Notes: generated from the letters alone by a model not told the origin. A stretch of DNA of 64,000 nucleotides from Bacillus sp. FJAT-28004 (GCF_001280845.1 NZ_LGHP01000002.1:985613-1049612), one strand, 5' to 3'. Numbered from the stretch's first letter, positions 40,765 through 49,356 are shown. A program made the numbers and translations.

Positions 40765-41814
40765 ATGAGTAAAGGATCAACAGCATTACCACCAAGAACG
40801 GGCTCTCGTCCACCAGCAAAACCCAAAAAACAAAAGCCGCGAAAAAAACGATCGGTAATGAAAATCTTTTTTTTATTGTTGTTTGCAATACTTCTCATCG
40901 TAGCTGCGGGTTTAACTTATTTGGTATTGCAAGCGGATAAAGCCATAGATGAAATCTCATCGCCAGTTGATAAAGAAGTCGTTATACCGCCCGGAGAGGC
41001 AGTAAATGAGAAGGCAGTAGCCATGCTGCTGATGGGCATTGACGCGCGTGCTCATGGAGGCGGTTTAAATACCGACGTTATGATGGTGGCTGTATTTAAT
41101 CCCAATTCGAAGACGGCAACATTGGTTACGATTCCTCGGGATACTAACATCGATGTAGAGGGATATAGAGCGCGTAAAGCCAATAGCTTTTATGCTGATT
41201 TTTATATGAATGCGCTCAATAAGAAGAAATTAAGCAAAGAAGCAGCTTATGCAGATGCGAAGCAAGAAGTGCGCAACGTAATGAGTGAACTATTTGACAT
41301 CGACATTAAATACTCAGCAGTCATTAATTTCCAAGGATTTGCAGATGTGGTGGATGCGATTGGCGGCGTGTCAGTGGATGTTGATATGCGTATGAAATAC
41401 AAGGACTCCGCTGATGGTACAAATATCGATTTGGAACCAGGAGTTCAAACGTTAAGTGGTGAGAAAGCATTAGACTTTGTTCGTTACCGCAAGTCCAATA
41501 ATGGGAAAAATATGTCAAGCGACTTCGAGCGCAATGCACGGCAAAGCCAAGTTATCGGAGCACTAACGGACAAGATGAAATCATTTGACGGTGTTACGAA
41601 GATTGGGTCTGTTATGCAAGCAGTAGGGAAAAACTTGACGCTGGATATGCCTTCCAAAGAAATTAAAAATATGATGACCACATATTTGGGCTTAAGTCGC
41701 GATGATATTACGTTCATACCTCTTGAAGGAACTTGGAGAAGTCCTTATGTTTATTTGGACGAAGCGAAGCTGAAGGAAGCAAAGGCTGCGCTCCAATCAA
41801 AAATGGCTGAATAA
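40765..41814 (+). CDS. LytR-CpsA-Psr (LCP) family wall-polymer ligase
   Basis: A 349-residue enzyme with one N-terminal membrane helix (about 35-57, after a basic KPKKQKPRKKR stretch) and an extracellular LCP domain that moves teichoic acid or other anionic polymer from undecaprenyl phosphate to peptidoglycan. Characteristic motifs: VAMLLMGIDAR near 90, TDVMMVAVFNP near 105, LVTIPRDTNID near 125, GGVSVDVD near 210 and ALDFVRYRKSN near 240 (catalytic Arg and Asp patches). The TTG at 40750 is in frame, but the ATG at 40765 follows AAGGTGG by 5-6 bases and is taken as the start. It is the last gene of the ylaH operon. Confidence 0.9.
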   Translation: MSKGSTALPPRTGSRPPAKPKKQKPRKKRSVMKIFFLLLFAILLIVAAGLTYLVLQADKAIDEISSPVDKEVVIPPGEAVNEKAVAMLLMGIDARAHGGGLNTDVMMVAVFNPNSKTATLVTIPRDTNIDVEGYRARKANSFYADFYMNALNKKKLSKEAAYADAKQEVRNVMSELFDIDIKYSAVINFQGFADVVDAIGGVSVDVDMRMKYKDSADGTNIDLEPGVQTLSGEKALDFVRYRKSNNGKNMSSDFERNARQSQVIGALTDKMKSFDGVTKIGSVMQAVGKNLTLDMPSKEIKNMMTTYLGLSRDDITFIPLEGTWRSPYVYLDEAKLKEAKAALQSKMAE

Positions 41815-41817
41815 CCG

Positions 41818-41846
41818 TAGACTATAGTTAATATTATAGCTATAAT
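41818..41846 (+). promoter_or_regulatory. Promoter of the 80-residue protein gene
   Basis: TAGACT (41818-41823), 17-base spacer and TATAAT (41841-41846), 50 bases before the start codon. A short palindrome TATAGCTATA overlaps the -10 box. Confidence 0.45.
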
Positions 41847-41895
41847 AAATCTACAGAGGCCATTTTTGAAATCTGTTCAGAAGGAGGTCATGCGA

Positions 41896-42138
41896 ATGAC
41901 CAATACCGTATCCTTAGTATCCGAGCTACCGATCGAAGTTTTGCATAAGCAATCTATCGTTCTATTGCACAAGATTGATGCGGTTTCTGACGGGCTGGCC
42001 TTGAACTTTTCGAGTGGGCTCATTGCGATCAATAACGACGTGTGCTTGTCCACTACCCTTGCGTGCGAGGAGCCGAATACGAATATTGCTGCGAACACCT
42101 TTGTTGTACAGGTTCTCGCAGCTATGAAGAAAGCCTAG
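41896..42138 (+). CDS. Small hypothetical protein (80 residues)
   Basis: An 80-residue protein with a balance of helix and strand, including IEVLHKQSIVLLHKIDAVSDGLALNF and NNDVCLSTTLACEEPNTNIAANTFVVQVL, and two Cys residues. No known motif is seen. The first ATG in this frame is at 41866 and another at 41890, but the AAGGAGG site at 41881-41887 best fits the ATG at 41896 (8 bases). The gene has its own promoter match upstream and its stop lies inside a terminator hairpin (42130-42161), so it is a compact single-gene unit. It is convergent with the YlaJ-like lipoprotein gene. Confidence 0.65.
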   Translation: MTNTVSLVSELPIEVLHKQSIVLLHKIDAVSDGLALNFSSGLIAINNDVCLSTTLACEEPNTNIAANTFVVQVLAAMKKA

Positions 42139-42163
42139 TGATAGCTCACTAGGCTTTTTGTGT
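42130..42163. terminator. Intrinsic terminator
   Basis: A 12-bp stem AAAGCCTAGTGA/TCACTAGGCTTT (42130-42141 with 42147-42158), 5-base loop and T-run; it includes the stop codon of the 80-residue protein gene and lies before the convergent lipoprotein gene. Confidence 0.88.
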
Positions 42164-42177
42164 CTTGAGGGAGGCTT

Positions 42178-42726
42178 TTACAATTTCTTATTCATTTTTG
42201 GAGCTACCTGTTTCTCGAGTTCCTGAGGGATGACGTCACGCGGCATTTGTGGAATTAACCTGCCGATAATATCGGCCATCTCCTCGGCAAAGCCGGATAT
42301 CGGTTTGCCTCGTCTTATATCGGCGCCGATTTCATTGATTCTCTGGGACATATCGATATCCGCGGTTACAAGTGCATCTATGCCATATGGATCTTTGTGG
42401 AATGCTTCGGCTACGGCATATTTGATTGTACCGACTCTTGAACGCTCCATCTTGGCGTCAACATCGATGCCAACAATTGCAGTATTCCCGAACACGACAC
42501 AGTGCGCGTTCGTTACTCCGTCAATTCCTTTGGCCAACTGCTCCAGATGTACCGCAACCTGCGCCGAGTTTTTGATTTCTTTTTTCCTTGGCTCAGTTTG
42601 CTGCGTATGGACACGGCCATCATTTCGTGGAGAGGGTGATGTTTCATTACGTGCGACGGTGCTGCAACCTGTCGCTACAATCACAACAATGATCGCTGAA
42701 GTAAGCCATTTGTACATGTTTGACAC
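42178..42726 (-). CDS. ylaJ: YhcN/YlaJ-family sporulation lipoprotein
   Basis: A 182-residue lipoprotein with signal peptide (1-20) and a lipobox ending VATGC (Cys21). After a Ser/Pro/Gln-rich spacer, residues about 50-160 form the YhcN/YlaJ domain (VAVHLEQLAKGIDGVTNAHCVVFGNTAIVGIDVDA, MERSRVGTIKYAVAEAFHKDPYGIDALVTADID). In B. subtilis such proteins are made in the forespore and reside in the spore inner membrane, where they affect outgrowth. The gene has a good AGAGGTG ribosome site and, upstream, a sigma-F/G-like promoter. Its position next to phoH2 (ylaK) keeps ylaJ-ylaK linkage, although here it faces the other way. Confidence 0.82.
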   Translation of the reverse strand: MSNMYKWLTSAIIVVIVATGCSTVARNETSPSPRNDGRVHTQQTEPRKKEIKNSAQVAVHLEQLAKGIDGVTNAHCVVFGNTAIVGIDVDAKMERSRVGTIKYAVAEAFHKDPYGIDALVTADIDMSQRINEIGADIRRGKPISGFAEEMADIIGRLIPQMPRDVIPQELEKQVAPKMNKKL

Positions 42727-42768
42727 CTCTTTTTTCTCGATGAAAAGCTGATAGTCACCTGTCCGCCA

Positions 42769-42798
42769 TAGTTTACCCGCAGCAGCGATATGCTATGT
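42769..42798 (-). promoter_or_regulatory. Forespore sigma-F/G-like promoter of ylaJ
   Basis: On the minus strand ACATA (42794-42798), a 15-base spacer and GGGTAAACTA (42769-42778), which fits the sigma-F -10 pattern GGNNANANT. The -35 matches GYATA at four of five bases. It lies 43 bases upstream of the ylaJ start. Confidence 0.45.
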
Positions 42799-42836
42799 AT
42801 GGCCTCTAATGAATATCCAACACCGGGAGGGTTCTC

Positions 42837-44168
42837 ATGAAAAAAATATTCGTGCTCGATACAAATGTGCTGCTTCATGATCCGCAAGCGATTTTTGCTT
42901 TCGACGATAATGAGGTCATAATTCCCGCGGTTGTGTTGGAAGAAATTGATTCAAAGAAGAGGTTGGCTGATGAATTAGGACGAAATGCACGTTCAATCTC
43001 ACGTCTGCTCGATAAGATGAGAGAAAAAGGGCACTTGCATGAAGGAATTGTGCTGCCAAGCGGCGGATTGCTTAAGGTGGAATTAAATCACCGCAGCTTC
43101 ATGCGAGTACAAGAAATGTTTGGGGAAATGTCCAATGATAATCGGATTTTGGCGGTTGCGCTGAATTACCATATAGAGCAGGAAAATGAGCCGGAGAAAC
43201 AAAGCATTGTGTTAGTAAGCAAAGATGTACTTGTTCGCATCAAAGCCGACGTTCTTGGCTTACAAGCTCAAGATTATTTATCAGATAGAGTTGTTGTGTC
43301 GTCGGATTTCTATGCGGGGTATATGACGCTATTTGTTCATCCAGCAGTCATTGATGAGTTTTACACCTATCGTTTTCTTACGGTAAACAACATGCATTTG
43401 AACATTCGATTGAATCCGAATGAATTTGTTATTTTACGGGATGAAATGGGCACCTCGAAATCTGCACTGCTGAAGGTTAGTCAGGACGGAGCAAGGCTTG
43501 AGCCTTTATTTTTAAGCAATGATCCAGTTTGGGGAATTACTGCTCGCAATGCTCAGCAGCGTATGGCGCTTGAGCTGCTCCTAAATGACGATGTACCGCT
43601 CGTGACGCTAACCGGTAAGGCTGGTACGGGCAAGACGCTTCTTGCGCTGGCGGCTGGTCTTCTGAAGACGGAGGATGAGCATAAGTACAAGAAGCTCTTA
43701 ATTGCAAGGCCAGTTGTTCCTATGGGAAAAGATATTGGGTATTTGCCAGGGGAGAAGGAAGAGAAGCTGCGACCATGGATGCAGCCGATTTACGATAATC
43801 TGGAGTATTTGTTTGATACGAAGAAATCGGGTGACATCGATAAAATTTTGATGGGAATGGGCAGTATTCAAGTCGAGGCTCTAACTTATATTCGCGGCCG
43901 CTCCATTCCGGGACAATTCATTATTATTGATGAGGCGCAGAACCTTACGAAGCATGAGGTGAAAACGATCGTATCGCGGGTTGGAGAAGGAAGCAAAATT
44001 GTACTGATGGGTGACCCTGAGCAAATCGATCATCCTTACCTTGATTCCATCAGCAACGGCTTGACACATATTGTGGAACGCTTCAAAGGAGAAGGAATCA
44101 GCGGCCATATGACGCTTGAGAAGGGTGAACGCTCCAAACTAGCCCAATTAGCAGCTGATTTACTATAA
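42837..44168 (+). CDS. ylaK: PhoH2 protein: PIN ribonuclease domain fused to PhoH ATPase (YlaK)
   Basis: A 443-residue protein. The N-terminal PIN domain (1-150) has the acidic site residues in VLDTNVLLHD (Asp8), VVLEEID (Glu36) and the DNRILAVA segment (about 102). The C-terminal PhoH ATPase domain carries Walker A TGKAGTGKTLLALAAG (about 259-274), RPVVPMG, IIIDEAQN (Walker B, about 362-369) and LMGDPEQID (about 397-405). PhoH2-type proteins unwind and cleave RNA in vitro. Its place after a YlaJ-like gene matches B. subtilis ylaK. A GGGAGGG site lies 6-7 bases before ATG. A terminator closes the unit. Confidence 0.93.
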   Translation: MKKIFVLDTNVLLHDPQAIFAFDDNEVIIPAVVLEEIDSKKRLADELGRNARSISRLLDKMREKGHLHEGIVLPSGGLLKVELNHRSFMRVQEMFGEMSNDNRILAVALNYHIEQENEPEKQSIVLVSKDVLVRIKADVLGLQAQDYLSDRVVVSSDFYAGYMTLFVHPAVIDEFYTYRFLTVNNMHLNIRLNPNEFVILRDEMGTSKSALLKVSQDGARLEPLFLSNDPVWGITARNAQQRMALELLLNDDVPLVTLTGKAGTGKTLLALAAGLLKTEDEHKYKKLLIARPVVPMGKDIGYLPGEKEEKLRPWMQPIYDNLEYLFDTKKSGDIDKILMGMGSIQVEALTYIRGRSIPGQFIIIDEAQNLTKHEVKTIVSRVGEGSKIVLMGDPEQIDHPYLDSISNGLTHIVERFKGEGISGHMTLEKGERSKLAQLAADLL

Positions 44169-44175
44169 GATTTGC

Positions 44176-44206
44176 GAGCCCCTCACCAAAGAGGGGCTTT
44201 TTTTAT
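44176..44206 (+). terminator. Intrinsic terminator after phoH2
   Basis: An 8-bp stem AGCCCCTC/GAGGGGCT (44177-44184 with 44191-44198), 6-base loop and a seven-T run. Confidence 0.9.
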
Positions 44207-44290
44207 TTATAATATAAGGTTCATTTGGACAAAAAAACAAATTATTGTTATCCTATTTTTAGTAGATTCAAGGATGAAAGGAAGAAGGCT

Positions 44291-45583
44291 GTGACTCCCA
44301 GAAAATACGTGCTGGTTTTATTCGGCGCATTACTGTTAGCAGCATTATTACTTATCCCATTCTCACGAAATGCAAATCCTACAAGCATCGGAAAGCCTGA
44401 CGGTAAATCAAATGTTCAGCCGGCGCCTGGTGCTCTTGTTGTTGATCAGCTGTCAGACATTTCTGTAAGCGTTTCCTTGCCACATATGCAATATCAACAG
44501 CTGCAGGAATTAAATCGGAATTTTATGATGAAATATCCTCATATTCAAGTCGAGCTGTCTAATGAGCCGAATAAGGAAAGAGCTTATGATCTGTGGGCGC
44601 TTGAGAGCCAGCAGAGAGAAGCCGCAGATATTATGCTGTTAGATAATGGATGGGTTAGATCATTTGCCGTACGGGGGTTTCTAAAGCCTGCAGACAGCAT
44701 TATGACAGGCGATACGCTCACGGATCAAATGACGGGATTGTTAGATTCGCTCAAATGGAACGGTTATTTGTGGGGCGTGCCGAAGGATTTGAATCCCTAT
44801 ATAATCGTTTGGAACTCTGCACTGCTTAAGGAGGCAGGTTTTAAGGAACCGCCTTCTGACTTTGATTCCTTACAGACCGCTGCGTTAAAGACACTTGAGC
44901 TTCATCCGCAGGCGAGCATCTTAAACTTAAGTGCAGGCGATTTGCATCAGCAACTAATATGGTTAGCAGCATTCCAAACGAAACCATCCAACTTGTTAAA
45001 AATGCTGCCTTTAAACGAGCAGCAAGCTCAGCAGTTGGAATGGTTGCAGCAAATGGAGGCGAATTTGAGCAGGATCGATGTTGATGCAATGAGTCAATTA
45101 ACAGAAGCGTTTCAAAGTAATGGTCTGCTTGCGGCTGTTATTCCGTGGAATCAATACGAGAGCATAAATGAGGATTTGCGGATGAAACTAAGCATCGATC
45201 ATGAGCAAGTTTATTATCCTTGGTTGAACGGACGCAGCTACACCATCTCCTCGAACAGTGATAACGAAGAGGAGGCGATGCTGTGGATTGGGGAAATGAC
45301 TGATTTGATGAATCAACAGATGACTTATGATCGCCTTGGCTATTTACCTGCGAGGTCTTCGTTATATTCATTCAACAGCTCGCTTCAAAGCGAGCAAATT
45401 CATATTCCGCCTGCCTGGTGGAAGAAGGTGCTGAATACTAAACTCTCAGACGAAAATATTCCGATTTCTGATCCGCTCTGGCCTGAAAAATGGTTGCAAA
45501 GGGAGCAATTGTGGAAAAAGCATTCCGAAGGTGCTTTTCAAATGGCAGCATACATCGATTCGCTTGTTGTACTTGAGAAATAA
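44291..45583 (+). CDS. Orphan extracellular solute-binding protein (family 1-like)
   Basis: A 430-residue secreted or membrane-anchored protein of the sugar/peptide solute-binding group (SBP_bac_1-like). A hydrophobic signal helix (about 5-24) is followed by LSDISVSVSLPHMQYQQLQELNRNFMMKYPHIQVELS, the AADIMLLDNGWVRSFAVRGFLKPAD segment and KWNGYLWGVPKDLNPYIIVWNSALLKEAGF, all typical of carbohydrate-binding proteins. There is no lipobox Cys, and no permease or ATPase gene nearby, so it may feed a remote transporter or act as a sensor. A TTG at 44225 starts the frame, but GTG 44291 is preferred: an AAAGGAAG site lies upstream and the signal helix starts right after it. A bidirectional terminator ends it. 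Confidence 0.75.
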   Translation: MTPRKYVLVLFGALLLAALLLIPFSRNANPTSIGKPDGKSNVQPAPGALVVDQLSDISVSVSLPHMQYQQLQELNRNFMMKYPHIQVELSNEPNKERAYDLWALESQQREAADIMLLDNGWVRSFAVRGFLKPADSIMTGDTLTDQMTGLLDSLKWNGYLWGVPKDLNPYIIVWNSALLKEAGFKEPPSDFDSLQTAALKTLELHPQASILNLSAGDLHQQLIWLAAFQTKPSNLLKMLPLNEQQAQQLEWLQQMEANLSRIDVDAMSQLTEAFQSNGLLAAVIPWNQYESINEDLRMKLSIDHEQVYYPWLNGRSYTISSNSDNEEEAMLWIGEMTDLMNQQMTYDRLGYLPARSSLYSFNSSLQSEQIHIPPAWWKKVLNTKLSDENIPISDPLWPEKWLQREQLWKKHSEGAFQMAAYIDSLVVLEK

Positions 45584-45587
45584 GCAA

Positions 45588-45624
45588 ATAGCCTGCCTCA
45601 TTTTGTAATGGAGGCAGGCTATTA
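45588..45624. terminator. Bidirectional intrinsic terminator
   Basis: A 13-bp stem AATAGCCTGCCTC/GAGGCAGGCTATT (45588-45600 with 45611-45623) between convergent genes; the solute-binding protein gene stops at 45583 and the coiled-coil gene ends at 45654. Confidence 0.85.
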
Positions 45625-45653
45625 TTCGATTAAAAATGGAATGAAGGTAGAAG

Positions 45654-46760
45654 CTATAACTTAAGGCTAAGCTTGATGGTAAGCTCCTCGTCTTTCATAT
45701 CAACAGCATTCGCTTTGAGAAAGGATACGATTAAATCGGGATAAAAACCGAGATCAAATTCTTTCTCGAGAGCACTGCGGGTGGTGTCCGGGAGGGCAAA
45801 TCCGTTAAAAATGAGTTCGTCTACATGAAATAGGATGGCGTTTTTGGGATCATTCTCAATCGTATAGTGACCGCTAATTTTTATTTCCATGTTGTCGCGT
45901 TTTCCTTGAGCAATCACTTTGCCGTCAATGAATTCAAATGAAAAATATTTAAAAATATCGTTTTGCTCACGCAAGAATGAATTTAAATCATCCTCCGGCA
46001 CTCGAATCGTGTACTGAAAACCTTTTATTTCTAGCAGCTGCTTATTTTCTTGCACCCAGCTTGGCAGCTTCTGCATCGCCTTTGAGAGTGCACGGAAATA
46101 TTGCTTGACCTCATCAATTCCTGCTGTTTCCCAGTATGATGTAAGCTCCTTCATCAAAATCCGAATCCGATCGGAATCTGACCTTCCTGCAAGCTGTTCG
46201 TCGAGCTGCTTCTCAAGTGCAACTACGCGCTCTCTCTGTGTTCGGAGCTGCTCTTCCATGGCATTAAGCTCATTTCGCCTCACTCCAAGCTTCTCGTAAC
46301 CCTCTTTCACTTTCTTATATTGCTCGACATATGTATTCAAGGTATGCTTGTCTTGAGTAAGGATGATTTCGGCGTAATCAAGCATTTGAAACAATTCCGA
46401 TAATGAATTAAACGATAAAAGAGCACTAAGCAAAAAGTCTCGTTCTCCCATATAGTAAGCACGCAGCACATTTCCTGCTTCTTCCTGCTTGTCCGCTATT
46501 TGCTGTTCCTGTACGAGCAGTTGCTTCTCTGTATCCGTCATCGTTTGCATGAGCTGCTGCTTTTGTTCTTGTATGCGGATGATTTCTTTATCAATTTCAA
46601 CGACAGACAAGCTTTTCTCAAGCAGCGAATGCATATCCTCCTCATCAACCGGAAGAGGCTCAGCCCACACGGGAAGCCGAAACAGGAACAAAGCGATGAG
46701 TAGCATCGAAGTGGCTGCTATAGAAAATCGATTGCGCCTGGCTGGCAATGTCAACGGCAT
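45654..46760 (-). CDS. Secreted coiled-coil protein (PcsB/CwlO-like N-domain)
   Basis: A 368-residue protein with a signal peptide or anchor (about 12-33, cleavage near PVWAEP). Residues about 40-215 form long coiled coils with a hinge LRAYYMGERDFLLSALLSFNSLSELFQMLDYAEIILTQDKHTLNTYV that resembles the middle of PcsB/CwlO-type hydrolase regulators driven by FtsEX. Instead of a NlpC/P60 or CHAP hydrolase domain, the C-terminal 150 residues are a mixed alpha/beta region with no recognised enzyme motif. This makes it a possible FtsX-binding regulator without hydrolase activity, or a different envelope protein. The start has an AGGAGGG site only 4 bases away. It is divergent from the MidA-like methyltransferase. 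Confidence 0.65.
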   Translation of the reverse strand: MPLTLPARRNRFSIAATSMLLIALFLFRLPVWAEPLPVDEEDMHSLLEKSLSVVEIDKEIIRIQEQKQQLMQTMTDTEKQLLVQEQQIADKQEEAGNVLRAYYMGERDFLLSALLSFNSLSELFQMLDYAEIILTQDKHTLNTYVEQYKKVKEGYEKLGVRRNELNAMEEQLRTQRERVVALEKQLDEQLAGRSDSDRIRILMKELTSYWETAGIDEVKQYFRALSKAMQKLPSWVQENKQLLEIKGFQYTIRVPEDDLNSFLREQNDIFKYFSFEFIDGKVIAQGKRDNMEIKISGHYTIENDPKNAILFHVDELIFNGFALPDTTRSALEKEFDLGFYPDLIVSFLKANAVDMKDEELTIKLSLKL

Positions 46761-46833
46761 CGTCCCTCCTCAGCATTCATTTTATGCGGCAATCCATTCT
46801 ATTATATCTTACATTTGGAAAAGGATGAACCTT

Positions 46834-47991
46834 ATGATGATGGAAAACCGACTTGCAGCCTTAATAGCGGAAAATATAGCAAGTGCAAATACATATGGCA
46901 GCAGTGTGGATGAGAATGATAATTCGAAAAAGGTTAAATGTATTACGTTTTTACAATATATGCAGGCATGTTTATACGATGAGCAGTATGGTTATTACCG
47001 TTCAGGGCCGGTTAGAGTCGGCAAGGAGGGCGATTTTTATACAAGCTCAGGAATCGGGCAAGTGCTAGCAGAAGTTCTCGCGAAATATGCGCTCGCCTAT
47101 GAGACTAGGGAGGATGTAACGCTTAAACTGATTGAATGGGGAGCAGGAACGGGCAGATTGTCAGCTCAAATTGCTGCTGCAGGCTGTGAGCGTGACGTCG
47201 AATGGAATAGGAAAATGCAATCCATCCTGATCGAGGATCATCCAGCTCATAGTCAAGCAGCACAGAATTCTTTTGCCCATATTAGCTGCCTATCCGGTAC
47301 AACACCTTTGGTTGTCTCCTCAGATGATGCCTGGGACTCAAGCTTGCTCAGAGAGCTTGCGCTTGTGCTCGCAAACGAGCTGCTCGATGCCTTTCCTGTG
47401 CACCGGGTGCAGCTTGTGAATGGGGAATTGGTGGAGCTAGGTGTTGCTGGCAATGACGTGCATGGTTTCTATGAAGTACAGATGCCGCTTACGGATACGC
47501 GAATAATTGATTGGCTTATCAGGGACGGCATTCAATTGCTGGAGGGGCAACAAATAGAAGTGCATGCAGGAGCATTTGATTTTCTCAAACGGTTGGGAGC
47601 TGTTATGACTAGAGGACGTATTGTCATTATTGATTATGGTCATGAAGCTGAGGAATATGCCGCTGAGCACCGGATGCTTGGTACTCTTATGTGTTATTCG
47701 CATCATCAAACTAACACAAATCCGTATAATCGAATAGGGGAGCAGGATATAACTTCACATGTACCTTTTACTTTTATACGTCATGCAGCTGAAGAAAGCG
47801 GATTTCAGGTTGCGAGCTATATGACGCAAAAACAATTTTTAATTGAAAACGGTGTAATGGATATGCTTCAAAATCACAACAGCACCGACCCTTTTAGTAA
47901 AGAGGCGCGGATGAATCGAGCGATTAGGCAGCTGCTGCTCAGCGATCAAATGAGTGAGGCGTTTAAGGTGATGGTTTTGGATAAAGTATAA
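46834..47991 (+). CDS. MidA/NDUFAF7-family SAM-dependent methyltransferase
   Basis: A 385-residue protein arginine methyltransferase-like enzyme of the MidA group (mitochondrial NDUFAF7 relatives). Visible family features: ITFLQYMQACLYDEQYGYYRSG, GKEGDFYTSSGIGQVLAEVLAKY, the SAM-binding WGAGTGRLSAQIA loop (about 95-107), VLANELLDAFPVHRV, and GRIVIIDYGHEAEEYA. In mitochondria NDUFAF7 methylates an arginine of complex I; the bacterial substrate is unknown. The upstream frame reaches 46489 inside the divergent gene's antisense and is rejected. Several ATG codons cluster at 46825-46840; the AAGG site fits ATG 46834 best. It ends at a strong terminator. Confidence 0.85.
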   Translation: MMMENRLAALIAENIASANTYGSSVDENDNSKKVKCITFLQYMQACLYDEQYGYYRSGPVRVGKEGDFYTSSGIGQVLAEVLAKYALAYETREDVTLKLIEWGAGTGRLSAQIAAAGCERDVEWNRKMQSILIEDHPAHSQAAQNSFAHISCLSGTTPLVVSSDDAWDSSLLRELALVLANELLDAFPVHRVQLVNGELVELGVAGNDVHGFYEVQMPLTDTRIIDWLIRDGIQLLEGQQIEVHAGAFDFLKRLGAVMTRGRIVIIDYGHEAEEYAAEHRMLGTLMCYSHHQTNTNPYNRIGEQDITSHVPFTFIRHAAEESGFQVASYMTQKQFLIENGVMDMLQNHNSTDPFSKEARMNRAIRQLLLSDQMSEAFKVMVLDKV

Positions 47992-48000
47992 ATTTTGTAC

Positions 48001-48040
48001 AAAAAAAGTGTCAGCCCCATAAGGGCTGACACTTTTTTGT
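48001..48040 (+). terminator. Intrinsic terminator
   Basis: A 16-bp stem (48002-48017 with 48023-48038) between A-run and T-run, after the methyltransferase stop; also reads well on the other strand for the DUF2626 gene. Confidence 0.93.
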
Positions 48041-48176
48041 TTAAGGAAAAGAACTCATATGTAATCTTGTCTGTTCTTACCCTAAATCGCATAACGAACC
48101 TTTGTCAATAGGACAAAGGCTGCTCTTTCGTGGCTTTGATTAAAGCTTGCCTTGGCGTATTTCGCTGACGCCTTTG

Positions 48177-48413
48177 TTAGAAAGGCAAGTCCATCTTGAA
48201 GACCGACCAATACGTGAAACCCACGAATGAAATGATCATATATCCCCAGAACATTACGATGTAAGTTCTCTCGGAGAAATTCAAGTAGCCTAGAAATACG
48301 AAAGCAACGGCTTGTGCAAAAAACAATAGCGCAAATTCCGTCATATGGCCTGCGAAAGCCATAAGTCCGATTACCAGGGTCCAAAAGCCAAGTACCCGAT
48401 ACATACGTGCCAT
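48177..48413 (-). CDS. DUF2626 membrane protein (YqgY-like)
   Basis: A 78-residue protein with three membrane helices, starting MARMYRVLGFWTLVIG and containing LLFFAQAVAFVFLGYLNFSERTYIVMFWGYM. The pattern YRVLGFWT...LLFFxQ...FLxYLxxSERxYI is the signature of the Bacillales family DUF2626 (B. subtilis YqgY), which has no known function. An AAAGGGGGATG site lies 8 bases before ATG. An overlapping longer ORF on this strand in another frame (48082-48384) is a shadow. It is a single gene, convergent with the methyltransferase and divergent from ylbO. Confidence 0.85.
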   Translation of the reverse strand: MARMYRVLGFWTLVIGLMAFAGHMTEFALLFFAQAVAFVFLGYLNFSERTYIVMFWGYMIISFVGFTYWSVFKMDLPF

Positions 48414-48689
48414 AATAACATCCCCCTTTCGCTGCGACCCGATTTTCTAATGATCATTATAACGTTTGGTGTAATAAGTGTAAACCAAAATACGTGAAGA
48501 AATCGCAAATTTTTTGTTTGCATGTCATTAAATCATGTTGAGTTGGATATAGTTTGCTCAAATATAAGAGCTAACATGTATGAGCAATTGAAAATTTGGT
48601 TATACAAATTAGTATCCAATAGATTCTATGAACTCTACCAAGGGCATAGAGATAAAGTAAGCGCCTTTACGTTAGGAGGTTTTTGTTGC

Positions 48690-49340
48690 ATGACAGCAAT
48701 TAGACAAGATGCGTGGAGTCCGGACGATGATTTAATTCTCGCCGAGGTTACACTACGCCATATTCGCGAAGGTAGTACTCAGCTCGCAGCATTTGAAGAG
48801 GTGGGCGAACGCATTGGGCGTACATCCGCAGCATGCGGGTTCCGCTGGAATAGTTGCGTTCGCAAAAGGTATGAGGATGCAATACAAATCGCAAAGCAGC
48901 AGCGCCAGAAGCGTAATTATTTAAAAAAACAAACGATTATTGCAACGCCGCATGTTTCATCGATTGCCGTTTTTGAAACGGAAGAACGTGGTTTTAAGCA
49001 AGAGAGTGGTGCAATCGAGGAAAGTTTATCGGTAGATGCTGTTATTCGTTTTCTCCGTGGATGGAAGACGACCTATCAGGATTTAACACGCCAACTCAAA
49101 TGGTATGAGAAAGAACTGAAAGACAAAGAAGATGAGCTATACCGTTTGCGTGATCAGAATGAGAGATTGTCCAAAGAGGTTAACAATGTTCAAACGGATT
49201 ATCGCGCAGTGAACGACGATTACAAAACACTTATTCAAATTATGGATCGTGCAAGAAGGCTTACTGTTTTAACAAATGATGACGAGGCTAAGCCAAGATT
49301 CAAGATGGATGCTAACGGCAATTTGGAACGGATTGAATAA
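48690..49340 (+). CDS. ylbO: RsfA-family prespore-specific regulator (YlbO)
   Basis: A 216-residue DNA-binding protein of the RsfA group. The N-terminus (AIRQDAWSPDDDLILAEVTLRHIREGSTQLAAFEEVGERIGRTSAACGFRWNSCVRKRY) is a Myb/SANT-like domain nearly identical in pattern to RsfA and YlbO of B. subtilis, which tune sigma-F/G regulons in the forespore. The rest contains a 60-residue coiled coil (KWYEKELKDKEDELYRLRDQNERLSKEV). The ORF extends back to 48522, but the TTAGGAGGT site lies 9 bases before the ATG at 48690 and homologues begin there. Its place upstream of panE-yllA-bshC matches ylbO in B. subtilis. Confidence 0.9.
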   Translation: MTAIRQDAWSPDDDLILAEVTLRHIREGSTQLAAFEEVGERIGRTSAACGFRWNSCVRKRYEDAIQIAKQQRQKRNYLKKQTIIATPHVSSIAVFETEERGFKQESGAIEESLSVDAVIRFLRGWKTTYQDLTRQLKWYEKELKDKEDELYRLRDQNERLSKEVNNVQTDYRAVNDDYKTLIQIMDRARRLTVLTNDDEAKPRFKMDANGNLERIE

Positions 49341-49356
49341 GCTATAATGCTTAAAT

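Noticed and set aside
46489..46833. N-terminal extension of the MidA-like methyltransferase frame
   Set aside because: Cys-rich sequence antisense to the coiled-coil protein gene; the AAGG site and family length point to a start near 46834.
48082..48384. 100-codon minus-strand ORF
   Set aside because: It overlaps the DUF2626 gene in another frame; the latter matches a known family and has the better ribosome site.
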